In this document: piece by piece, positions 16,388 through 24,774 of the stretch
How positions within the stretch are numbered: the first letter of the stretch is position 1
How the letters are laid out: each line of letters begins with the position of its first letter
NCBI GenBank assembly: GCA_913063225.1
Contig: CAJXYP010000021.1
Coordinates: forward strand, 1 to 38,463
Direction of reading: 5' to 3'
Length of the DNA: 38,463 bases
Source: an uncultured Cellvibrionales bacterium
GTDB taxonomy: Bacteria > Pseudomonadota > Gammaproteobacteria > Pseudomonadales > GM7GCV1
Translations under genes and position numbers: made by a program
Notes under the pieces: model-generated
The model's database searches: none
The model's input: the letters and a program-made list of their open reading frames with translations, nothing else
Told to the model about the DNA's origin: nothing

Positions 16388-16957
16388 TTATTCTGAGTCT
16401 GTTGTCAGCCTAGTCCTTAGTGCTTCAATACCAGGCTTATTGTTCAAAATTTCCTCTCGCGTTAATCCCACCAGCTCATGCGGGAATACCAGCCACTCTT
16501 CTGTTTCATGCAAATAGTAGTCGGGTATCCGATCGGTTTTATTGTTCTCTGGTTTGAAATAGGGCGTGGCAACGCGAATTTCAGGCAGGTTCTTGCCGCA
16601 GCTACTCTCAAGCTCAAGGACTATTTGATGTACGCTGCGCCCGGTGTCAAATACGTCATCTACCATTAGCAAGCGGTCTTCTGCAGTTAGGTGACTCACC
16701 AGATAATTTAGGCCATGCACGCGAACTTCTGATGATGGCGCCTCTATGCCGGTATAGAGCGAGGTGCGAATCGCTATGTGATCTGATTCCACACCAAAAT
16801 AACTGAGCAGCTCGTGCACGGCGATACCCACGGGAGTGCCGCCCCGCCAGACACCTACAATAAAGTTGGGCTTAAAGTCGCTCTCTAAAATCTCTAACCC
16901 TAGCTGGTATGAATCACTCAAAAGCTGATCAGCGCTGATATATCGTTTTGGTGTCAT
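16388..16957 (-). CDS. phosphoribosyltransferase (hypoxanthine/guanine type)
   Basis: The protein is a type I phosphoribosyltransferase. The PRPP-binding motif is LLMVDDVFDTGRSV, and the pyrophosphate loop region is VGVWRGGTPVG near the N-terminus. It probably salvages a purine base in the cytoplasm, most like hypoxanthine phosphoribosyltransferases of about 190 residues. The C-terminal EEWLVFPHEL is typical of the archaeal/proteobacterial XGPRT-like group. I chose the ATG at 16957 (MTPKRYISADQLL), giving 189 residues; the ATG at 17002 adds 15 residues that look non-conserved. Neither has a strong ribosome site. It is divergent from the DUF2272 gene. Confidence 0.85.
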   Translation of the reverse strand: MTPKRYISADQLLSDSYQLGLEILESDFKPNFIVGVWRGGTPVGIAVHELLSYFGVESDHIAIRTSLYTGIEAPSSEVRVHGLNYLVSHLTAEDRLLMVDDVFDTGRSVHQIVLELESSCGKNLPEIRVATPYFKPENNKTDRIPDYYLHETEEWLVFPHELVGLTREEILNNKPGIEALRTRLTTDSE

Positions 16958-17121
16958 CAAGATTTCTGGATATGGCCAGTTTCTAGTTAAATTTGCCTGC
17001 ATTATGCCATCTAGCTTTTAAGGGTGCAGATAACAGGTATTCTTTTATTATCGTAAAGCAGACTGTACTTCTTGGAGTACATGAGTTGTATTATGCCCCT
17101 GCCAAATATCGATTTAAACAA

Positions 17122-18042
17122 ATGCACTTCCGTTTTAATTTACTGATGCCCAAAACAGCTTCTCGTTCTGTTATTAGTCTTATTTTTCTTCTCTCTACCA
17201 CAGCTTATGCGCAACAGGGTCGATTGCCCCAGTCGGAGTTTGATGTCCGGGCTCCAGCATCTTGGGTGCATGGCTCCATCGGCACCATGGTGGTTTCTCG
17301 AGCTGAATGCCGGAGCTTCCCCGAGGACCAGTTGCGTCAACGCATAGTGGGTATCGCCATGCAGGAGTGGGCATATTTTGGATCACCAGAGTATGTGATT
17401 CGCGAAGATCTTGATGATTTGCCTGATGAAGACAGACGCCGTCGCCGGCCACAGCTTAGTCTGGAAGAATCAGTTCGGGTAGCGAGCTCTATTGCAGGGT
17501 ACTGGGCTTCAACCGCTGAGGGCGGATGGATAGTTGCTCGGCAAAATGACGAATGGAATGGGCCCGATGGCGAAGCCGCGCGCTGGCGCGATGCCTGGTC
17601 AGCAGCCTTTATTTCCTGGGTAATGTGCGAAGGCGGCATTGCGGAAGCGGAACAATTCGAACACGCTATCGCGCACCATAAGTATATTGATCAAGCGATA
17701 CGAGCCCGCGACGGCCAAGAAGCTAGTGCGTTGTATATTGCCTACGACTCTGGAGAAGCTGAAGTTCTGCCAGGAGATTTACTATGTACTGGATCACGTC
17801 CGCGTTACCTCAGCCTATCCGATAGGCGTTCTCAGATAGGCGTCGGTGCTAGAACCCATTGCGATATCGTGGTGAGTCTCGACTTGGAGGCAGGAACGAT
17901 AGATACCATTGGTGGAAATGTACAAAGTGCGGTAACACTAAAGACGATAACCATTGCAGAAAGTGGGGCGCTACTTAGCCCCGTAGACTTAGAGGGTCGA
18001 CCTGTATTTGCGCATCTCAAGCTAGAAATCGGCAGTTCCTGA
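17122..18042 (+). CDS. exported DUF2272 protein
   Basis: From the ATG at 17122 the protein has 306 residues and a signal peptide ending LIFLLSTTAYA-QQ; an ATG eight codons later is an equal candidate. The mature part matches DUF2272: RIVGIAMQEWAYFG, WSAAFISWVMCEGGI, HHKYIDQA, VLPGDLLC and CDIVVSLD, closing with TIGGNVQSAVT. This order, with Cys, His and Asp patches, resembles CHAP/NlpC-type papain-like hydrolases, so a cell-wall amidase role in the periplasm is plausible but inferred. It is monocistronic, followed by a 500-base gene-free stretch. Confidence 0.8.
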   Translation: MHFRFNLLMPKTASRSVISLIFLLSTTAYAQQGRLPQSEFDVRAPASWVHGSIGTMVVSRAECRSFPEDQLRQRIVGIAMQEWAYFGSPEYVIREDLDDLPDEDRRRRRPQLSLEESVRVASSIAGYWASTAEGGWIVARQNDEWNGPDGEAARWRDAWSAAFISWVMCEGGIAEAEQFEHAIAHHKYIDQAIRARDGQEASALYIAYDSGEAEVLPGDLLCTGSRPRYLSLSDRRSQIGVGARTHCDIVVSLDLEAGTIDTIGGNVQSAVTLKTITIAESGALLSPVDLEGRPVFAHLKLEIGSS

Positions 18043-18546
18043 ATAGTCGGGTTAACTGACGAGTAAGTGGTCGGGCAAGATACCCATTTGCTATAGATCA
18101 CCGTGGTCACTAGCAGGACCAATTGTTGCGTTTGCTAAGGCTAGCCGCTGAGTTACCAAAACCATTCAATACCTTCGAACTCGAAAATCTGCAGGTAAAT
18201 CTGGCTCAAGATTATCGGTTCATTAGATAAAATACGTGTATTGTTAAATAAAACTTTATGCACCGTTAAGTAGAGCTTAATGGCTGCCGGGCGATTTGAA
18301 GTGCGAATATTACATTTTTGTAATTATTATAAATAATTCATAACCTTCTGATTTTAAGCGTTTTTTGTTATTTTTAATAAAGAGGAAAACTATAGATATA
18401 GATGAAGTATTAAGAGATAATTACAAGCGTTAATATATGTAAATATTTTAAGAAGTAATAGTGTATTTCTTCTGATTTACGATGTTTTCACATTTAGAGG
18501 TTATAGAACCGTTGCATTTTTTTAAAACCCTAGGGGGGTTAGTTAT
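18043..18546. other. AT-rich gene-free region upstream of TonB receptor 1
   Basis: No convincing gene lies here. A 34-residue frame at 18126-18230 (TTG start) reads like a protein tail but has no start signals. From 18230 on the DNA becomes very AT-rich and holds overlapping palindromes near 18309-18338, and probably the receptor promoter and a long leader. I could not place a confident -10/-35 pair. Confidence 0.6.
18309..18338. promoter_or_regulatory. overlapping palindromes, possible operator
   Basis: ATTACA-TTTT-TGTAAT spans 18309-18324 and AATTATT-ATA-AATAATT spans 18322-18338; both are perfect inverted repeats sharing three bases. They lie about 210-240 bases before the receptor start, in the same relative place as the conserved blocks upstream of receptors 2 and 3, though the sequence differs. 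A regulator site is plausible; the AT richness makes chance palindromes more likely. Confidence 0.4.
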
Positions 18547-21294
18547 ATGAACAATATAAATAAATTTATGGTTGGGTCATTGGGGGCTGCTATTGCGATG
18601 ATGGCTCCAATGGTCGCCATTGCTCAAGATGGTGCCAATACCATCGAAGAAGTGCTGGTAACCGGCCGGAAGCGTGAAGAAAGTTTGACTGATGTGCCGA
18701 TTTCTATCTCGGTATTCAATGCGACTATTCTTGCGGAGCAAGGCATTAATTCAGAAGATGATCTTTTCGCGGCTACGCCCGGACTTGATTACAGTAACTA
18801 CAATGGTAGCCGTCAGGCTAACAATCCGGGTGTTCGTGGCGTTCAATCCAATCTACGTGCATCTAACCAACAGAAAGTAACTTCATTTGTTGATGGCATG
18901 CCTATCCTGGGTAATTCCGGAACATTGCAGTTTTCTGGTATTGATGCAGTCGAAGTTTATCGCGGCCCACAAAGTGCGGCCTTTGGTCGATCTACGTTCG
19001 CCGGTGCGATTAACTACGTTACTGCGGATGCCCCAGAAGAATTTGAAGGCAAGTTTCAAGCAGAGCTTTCAGAACACGGTCGTGAGCATTTCGGAATCCT
19101 ATTAGCTGGGCCATTGACGGACTCTTTAGGCTACCGGCTTTCTTATCAGCAAAACGACTGGGAAGGTCCGGATGAGTGGACGGCTACTGATGGCACAAAA
19201 ATGGGTAGTGAAGAAACTGAAGAAGTTCGGTTGAAGCTAAACTTCGAGTTTAGTGACAGGGCCTATGGCGAAATCGCTTTTAGCCGATTAGAAACCTTTG
19301 ACCAAGAAGGCGCGCAGTGGATAGCTCCTAGTGGTACCTGTGGTGCTGGCTCTGGTGTTTGGAGCTTTGCTATGGGCACTAATACCGAATTACCTTCCGG
19401 TGCTTGGGATTGTGATTTGGATATCCCCGGCGGAAGTGTTGCTCGTAACCATGATGTTTTGGGACAGTTCACTGATGTATATAACGCAAACGTCGCGTCA
19501 TATGAGGGCTCATTCATGGGCGGCTTTGCCGCGCTTGATACTGATCTGAACGGTTCTCTGTCTGTAGATGAGTACCTGGCTCAGGTATTAGCCAATGGCA
19601 CTACCTATCAGCAAGCCTTGGAAGCCCAGTCTTTTTCACCTGGTAACGAAAACACTAAGGATCGCGTACAGGCTGAACTTAACTTTGAAATTGGTGATGG
19701 CCTATTGCAGTTTATGGGTATGCATACCGACGATAGTTCATACCGCTGGAATCAGAACGGAAGCAACGATACGCATGCAGTTTTCGTTACTATGGGTATG
19801 AATGTTGCTCTCAACGGCAATGTTATGAATATGCTGGTACCTGTTGAAATTACAGAGGACTACCTTGAGGTTCGCTGGATTTCTTCTGAAGACGAGCGAT
19901 TGCGCTACACCCTAAGTGCTTCTAATTATGAGTACGAACTGCAGCAGCAGGTATATAACAACGGCGGTGCCTTGGCTTATGGTCAAATTATTGAAGCTCC
20001 GACGCCTGCGGGCCATCCGAATTTTGGGCAACCTGCTTTTGCGGCCACTGGCATCACCATCTCTGAAGTAGCCAAAAATATTGGCGCGTCCTTCGGTTTG
20101 CAATATGATCTGACTGCCCGCACTACGCTTTCCTTAGAAGCTCGTTATCAAATTGATGAGGTTTGCGGTATTGATGCAAACGGCGCAAATGTTGAGTTTT
20201 GCCAAGAAACTAAAGCCTTCTTGCCTCGTCTTTCTTTCAATACACAGCTTACCGACAGCTCTAGCATCTATGGCCAGATCTCTATCGGTAACAATCCCGC
20301 TGGCGTAAATATTGCCCATCAAGATCCAGGCAATGTCGAATCTCTGTTAGTTGCCAGCGGTCAAATCGCTGTTCCAAATTTAGCTAATGACGGCATTAGC
20401 GTTCCGCTACATGCGGGCACTGTCTATGATGGTACCGGCGGTAACTTCGGTACGGTTGATTATGATGCAAGTACTTTTCCAGAGTTTGAAGAAGAAACGC
20501 TGACCAACTTTGAAATTGGTACTAAGGGTAGCTTTGCGGATCGTCGTGGTGCTTATACCGCTGCCGTGTACTTTATGATCTACGAAGACATTATCGGTGC
20601 CGAGAACTTAGATTGGGACGACGATACTGTCGGTGGTTGGAATGAAGATGGCTGGAGTGACTTCACTGGCGAACGAACCTGGATCAATCAGGGTGATGGT
20701 GAAATGTACGGTATCGAGTTGACCGCTGATTATGCGCTAGACGATATATGGACAGTGGGTGGTTATGTAACCATGGGCTCTGCCAAATACACCGATTACT
20801 GCTCTATCCAAGCACCTAATTACCGCACTGGACCAGGTGGCGGGGCTCCTACGCTTCTGGACATACTTCGTCCGGGTACAGATGATGTAACTACGGCTTG
20901 TGCCACGGCAGATGGAAACTGGATACCTAAGCAGACTCCATTTACCGCGAGCTTTAACGTTAGTGCTACGCTGCCGAACGATTTGTTTGGCATGAGAACT
21001 AGTGTTCGGGCTGATATTCGCCACAAGGGTTCATACTTTGAAGATCAGTTGAACTTGCTTGAGCGTGAAGCGGTAACTCTGGTAAACATTTCAGCGAATA
21101 TGCGCAATGACAACTTGAGCCTGCGTTTCTACATTGACAATGTGACTGATAATCAAGCGCCGAGCCGAGTGGCCTTTGGTAACTATTACACCAATAATGC
21201 GAATCCAGCTGCGCGCACTACTCAGGCTGGTTCTTTCAATATTGTTCCGTCACGGCCACGTGAAATGGGCTTCACTGTTGGATATGATTTTTAA
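18547..21294 (+). CDS. TonB-dependent receptor 1, with EF-hand-like loop
   Basis: This 915-residue outer-membrane receptor imports a substrate using TonB energy. It has a signal peptide ending MVAIA-QDG, a TonB box and plug start IEEVLVTGRKREESLTDVP (about 33-51), the plug motifs PGVRGVQSN and VEVYRGPQSAAFGRSTFAGA, and a 22-strand barrel ending REMGFTVGYDF with the terminal Phe. Residues 331-342 (DTDLNGSLSVDE) form a perfect 12-residue EF-hand loop, Asp1, Asp3, Asn5, Gly6, Leu8, Glu12, in an insertion absent from receptors 2 and 3. AGGGGGG at 18532-18538 is a strong ribosome site 8 bases from the ATG and may pair with the CCC before it. The substrate is unknown. A terminator follows. Confidence 0.95.
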   Translation: MNNINKFMVGSLGAAIAMMAPMVAIAQDGANTIEEVLVTGRKREESLTDVPISISVFNATILAEQGINSEDDLFAATPGLDYSNYNGSRQANNPGVRGVQSNLRASNQQKVTSFVDGMPILGNSGTLQFSGIDAVEVYRGPQSAAFGRSTFAGAINYVTADAPEEFEGKFQAELSEHGREHFGILLAGPLTDSLGYRLSYQQNDWEGPDEWTATDGTKMGSEETEEVRLKLNFEFSDRAYGEIAFSRLETFDQEGAQWIAPSGTCGAGSGVWSFAMGTNTELPSGAWDCDLDIPGGSVARNHDVLGQFTDVYNANVASYEGSFMGGFAALDTDLNGSLSVDEYLAQVLANGTTYQQALEAQSFSPGNENTKDRVQAELNFEIGDGLLQFMGMHTDDSSYRWNQNGSNDTHAVFVTMGMNVALNGNVMNMLVPVEITEDYLEVRWISSEDERLRYTLSASNYEYELQQQVYNNGGALAYGQIIEAPTPAGHPNFGQPAFAATGITISEVAKNIGASFGLQYDLTARTTLSLEARYQIDEVCGIDANGANVEFCQETKAFLPRLSFNTQLTDSSSIYGQISIGNNPAGVNIAHQDPGNVESLLVASGQIAVPNLANDGISVPLHAGTVYDGTGGNFGTVDYDASTFPEFEEETLTNFEIGTKGSFADRRGAYTAAVYFMIYEDIIGAENLDWDDDTVGGWNEDGWSDFTGERTWINQGDGEMYGIELTADYALDDIWTVGGYVTMGSAKYTDYCSIQAPNYRTGPGGGAPTLLDILRPGTDDVTTACATADGNWIPKQTPFTASFNVSATLPNDLFGMRTSVRADIRHKGSYFEDQLNLLEREAVTLVNISANMRNDNLSLRFYIDNVTDNQAPSRVAFGNYYTNNANPAARTTQAGSFNIVPSRPREMGFTVGYDF

Positions 21295-21320
21295 TAAATA
21301 AAAATACATAGACCATTTAA

Positions 21321-21347
21321 ATGCCCGGTTCTGCCGGGCATTTTTTT
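21321..21347 (+). terminator. rho-independent terminator of TonB receptor 1
   Basis: ATGCCCGG (21321-21328) pairs with CCGGGCAT (21334-21341) around TTCTG, followed by six T. It lies 26 bases after the receptor stop, so the receptor is probably transcribed apart from the following genes. Confidence 0.9.
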
Positions 21348-21458
21348 GTCGAGTGTCCTGAAAATTAAATTGATATTTGTACAGATAAGTGGGATGGAGC
21401 GGCCATTAAAGTTATTATGGTGCGCACGCAAACTAAGTAGATTCACCTCGGCAAATAA

Positions 21459-24400
21459 GTGAACCAATCTAGAGTCAGTTCTCCAAATTTTCTTCTATTC
21501 GGTATTGCTGGATGTTTCCTGCTGTCCGGCTTTGCAGCTTTGCTCTATCAGATGGCTTGGATGCGGCAGTTCTCTACCGTATTTGGCACTTCTGAAATTG
21601 CGGTAGCCACAGTGCTTGCTGCGTACATGGGTGGATTAGCCTTGGGAGCCGCGATATCCGGAAAACTGGTCGAGCTTATTCGAAAGCCGGTATTTTTCTA
21701 CGGAATCCTCGAAGCGGCTATAGCCGCATCTGCACTATTTGTGCCGGTAGCTCTTTCAATAGCTGCCTGGTTATATGGTTCTGTTCTCGGCGGACAAGAG
21801 TCTCTGCCCAATGCAGAGGGCCTTGGACAACCCTTATTCTATTTCTTTGTGGCCTTTGCCGTATTGGTTATTCCAACGGCCTGCATGGGCGCAACACTTC
21901 CCGTACTAACGCGCTATGTGGTTACCCGGGACGATCAAATTAGCGGTCGGGTAGGTGGTTTATACGCGATAAATACTTTGGGCGCTGTTGGAGGTGCACT
22001 AATTGCGGGATTTGTTCTGCTACCCAAGCTGGGCTTGCAGGGCACTATCTGGTGTGGCGTTGCCATCAATCTATTGGTATTTGTTCTGGCGGTTTTGGTC
22101 GATAAGTTATCTTCCAATGATTTAGCCACGGCAGAAAACGAAGCATTAGCGGCCAGCCAAGAGCTTTCTGAGATTGCAGAGCAAGCGCCTAGTATGAGCA
22201 ACGCCTGGCTAATTTTGCCGATAATGACGCTTTCAGGTGTATGCACCTTCGTATATGAGGTGCTTTGGACCAGATTGATATCGCATATATTGGGCGGCAG
22301 CGTTGCAGCCTTTGCCATTATGCTTGGTAGTTTTCTAACCGGTATTGCTATCGGCAGTATTATTGCCAGCAGGTTAGCCAAAACCCGAAGCCAAGCCGCT
22401 ACTGCATTTGTGGTGAGTCAGCTTGGCATAGCGGTAACTTCCATCTTGATTTACTACTCGTTAAATCAATACGTAACTGCGGGTATTGAATATCAATCCA
22501 AGGTAATTCTGGCTTTCTTGGTGCTTATGCCAGCCACGCTATTTATTGGAGCGACATTTCCCTTAGCGGTGCGGGTCTATGCTTCTGGCGTAGGTTCTGC
22601 GGCTCGCTCTTCTGCCCGAGTTTATGCCTGGAATACGCTGGGTGCGATTGCCGGCGCGGCGATTGCCGGATTCTTCTTGGTGCCTCTGCTGAAGTATGAA
22701 GGCGCGATTCGCGCGATGGTCTTGCTCAATACCCTGCTAGCGATATTGGTGGCGGTTACTTTAGTTTCCAACCGTCGGCTACCCATTTTGATATCGGCGC
22801 TTTTGTTTCTGTCGATTGCCTTTGCGTACCACCCGCGACTTCCAGAAAATGTACTACGTTTTTCACCAATTGACTCGGTCGCAAAAGGTGAGATTCTTTT
22901 TTATGATGTGGGTCGCAGCTCTACAGTACTTTTGTATCAGGATGAGGGTTCTTTTGTCCTGCGCAACAACGGATTGCCAGAGGCAGGTGCACTGCCATTA
23001 GGCGCCCCGAATGCACTAGCCAATCAGCGCTTACTTGGGGCAATGCCCGTTTTGGCGAGGCCCGATATTAAATCGGCGCTTATCGTTGGATTGGGCGCTG
23101 GCAGTGCAGTCACCGGTGTGCCACCAACGGTAGAAGAAATAGATGTAATCGAGCTAGAGCCCAAGGTGATTGAAGCAAATCGTCTTATTACCGATAGACG
23201 CAAGTACCAACCGCTTCAAGATCCTAGAGTCTCCCTGGTTATCAATGACGCGCGAAGCGCCTTAGCGCTAACTTCCAAAACATATGACATGGTGGTTTCT
23301 CAACCGTCCCATCCATGGAGCGCCGGAGCCTCGCATTTGTATACACGTGAGTATATGCAAATGGTGTCTGATCATTTGAACGACGACGGCGTCTATCTTC
23401 AATGGATAAATAGTCAATTTGTTGACGAAGCTTTGTTAAAAAGCTTGTGCGCGACCATATTGGATGTATTCCCCAATGTGCGAATCTATCAATGGTCTCC
23501 GCAAGTTTTGTTCTTTCTGGCTTCTGATGCACCCATGGATATTGAGCGTCAGATATTGGAAACGGGCAGGCCCTTCACGGACGCTCCGTTGTTCTATTTG
23601 GAGTTAGGTGTAGCTGCTGTCGAGGATTCCATAGCAGCACTTATGATGGACGAAGAGGGCGTTCGAGATTTTGCCTTAGGCAGCCGAGTAATAACCGACG
23701 ACTTCAATATGATGGCAATGGAGTCTGCTCGAGTATCTCGAGAGGGGCGTGAGCTTAGTATTGAAAAATTGGCGGATACTTTCCGACCTTGGATCCCGGC
23801 CTTGAATCCCAATAGCTGGGTTCACCAAGAGCTCGGCAACGACTTGGTGTTTACGCGAATTGCTGAAAAGTATGCGGCCTTAATCACCCGAGAATATTCC
23901 TCTGAATTGGTTCTGACGTTGGGTGAAGCCCGCAACGCCAACTCACTGCTATTGGCTAGTACGTTGCTCAGGTCTCAGGGTGAAATTGAAAACGCAGAGG
24001 CAGCCTTGGCTGCGGCAGCTATCGCCATGCCAGGTAGTAATTATGCCAAATATGCCGTGGTAGAACCCTGGCTCCGTTTTATAGGCTTGGAAGATGCTCA
24101 GGAGCAGGTGCCCGCAGGAGTCCTGCAGACTGTTGAGACCATGACAGGTGTCAGCCGCGTGGTTGTAGATGCCGCAATGGCCCTTACGCGGCGCGACATT
24201 CAGATGGTAGCCGATCTAGACGCTCAGCTTAGTTCTGCGGGTACGGCCGATCCCTGGTTTGCGGAAGCGGTAAAGCTGAGAGTTGATTGGCGAAACGCGG
24301 TAACCAATCCGGGGCTCAAAGAGGAGTTCGCCGATCAGGCATGGCAGATACTAGATCTTGCTATGGCAAACAAAAATGACCACGAGTTCTTTGCTATGAG

Positions 24401-24683
24401 AATAGTTTCCGCAGCAGAGGCTGGGCGCGTAAACGAAGTTATGGAAAGTACGCGTGCTTACCTGAATGTTGTTGAGTTTCAGCTTTTGGGAGTAGAAGAG
24501 GGGCATGCATCTCCTGGTTCCTTTGAGCTAGGGCTGAAGCTGGGCCAAATTAATGCCATTTCACGTTTGGTAGCCGAGCAAGATGAGAGCGAACAATATA
24601 GTCCTTCTACAAAGACGGAAATTCAAGCAGGGCTCGCTGCTCTTTTGGATAGGTTTCAGCAGTTGCCGCTAAGCGCGCAGTAG
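21459..24683 (+). CDS. fused transporter-like / spermidine synthase-like membrane protein 1
   Basis: This 1074-residue inner-membrane protein starts at GTG 21459. Residues 10-460 hold about 14 helices in two related halves: SGFAALLYQMAWMRQ and GLYAINTLGAVGGALIAGF in the first recur as SGVCTFVYEVLWTRL and RVYAWNTLGAIAGAAIAGF in the second. Residues about 475-700 form a spermidine-synthase-like Rossmann domain: ALIVGLGAGSAVTG is the nucleotide loop near 540, IDVIELEPKVIEAN the acidic strand end, and VVSQPSHPW near 611 replaces the Asp-containing catalytic DSTDP motif of true spermidine synthases. Residues 750-1074 are Ala-rich helices, perhaps TPR-like. The missing Asp argues against aminopropyl transfer. 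The product and substrate are unknown. A paralog follows. Confidence 0.85.
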   Translation: MNQSRVSSPNFLLFGIAGCFLLSGFAALLYQMAWMRQFSTVFGTSEIAVATVLAAYMGGLALGAAISGKLVELIRKPVFFYGILEAAIAASALFVPVALSIAAWLYGSVLGGQESLPNAEGLGQPLFYFFVAFAVLVIPTACMGATLPVLTRYVVTRDDQISGRVGGLYAINTLGAVGGALIAGFVLLPKLGLQGTIWCGVAINLLVFVLAVLVDKLSSNDLATAENEALAASQELSEIAEQAPSMSNAWLILPIMTLSGVCTFVYEVLWTRLISHILGGSVAAFAIMLGSFLTGIAIGSIIASRLAKTRSQAATAFVVSQLGIAVTSILIYYSLNQYVTAGIEYQSKVILAFLVLMPATLFIGATFPLAVRVYASGVGSAARSSARVYAWNTLGAIAGAAIAGFFLVPLLKYEGAIRAMVLLNTLLAILVAVTLVSNRRLPILISALLFLSIAFAYHPRLPENVLRFSPIDSVAKGEILFYDVGRSSTVLLYQDEGSFVLRNNGLPEAGALPLGAPNALANQRLLGAMPVLARPDIKSALIVGLGAGSAVTGVPPTVEEIDVIELEPKVIEANRLITDRRKYQPLQDPRVSLVINDARSALALTSKTYDMVVSQPSHPWSAGASHLYTREYMQMVSDHLNDDGVYLQWINSQFVDEALLKSLCATILDVFPNVRIYQWSPQVLFFLASDAPMDIERQILETGRPFTDAPLFYLELGVAAVEDSIAALMMDEEGVRDFALGSRVITDDFNMMAMESARVSREGRELSIEKLADTFRPWIPALNPNSWVHQELGNDLVFTRIAEKYAALITREYSSELVLTLGEARNANSLLLASTLLRSQGEIENAEAALAAAAIAMPGSNYAKYAVVEPWLRFIGLEDAQEQVPAGVLQTVETMTGVSRVVVDAAMALTRRDIQMVADLDAQLSSAGTADPWFAEAVKLRVDWRNAVTNPGLKEEFADQAWQILDLAMANKNDHEFFAMRIVSAAEAGRVNEVMESTRAYLNVVEFQLLGVEEGHASPGSFELGLKLGQINAISRLVAEQDESEQYSPSTKTEIQAGLAALLDRFQQLPLSAQ

Positions 24684-24774
24684 CTCAAAATCCCAGCTCA
24701 GCTTTTAAAGTGAATGTTCAAAGCGAAAACTAGAACCAATTTGAAGACCAACCAATCAAAACAATAGAGATATC

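Noticed and set aside
18126-18230. 34-residue frame reading like a protein tail
   Set aside because: No ribosome site, TTG start only, too short to support.
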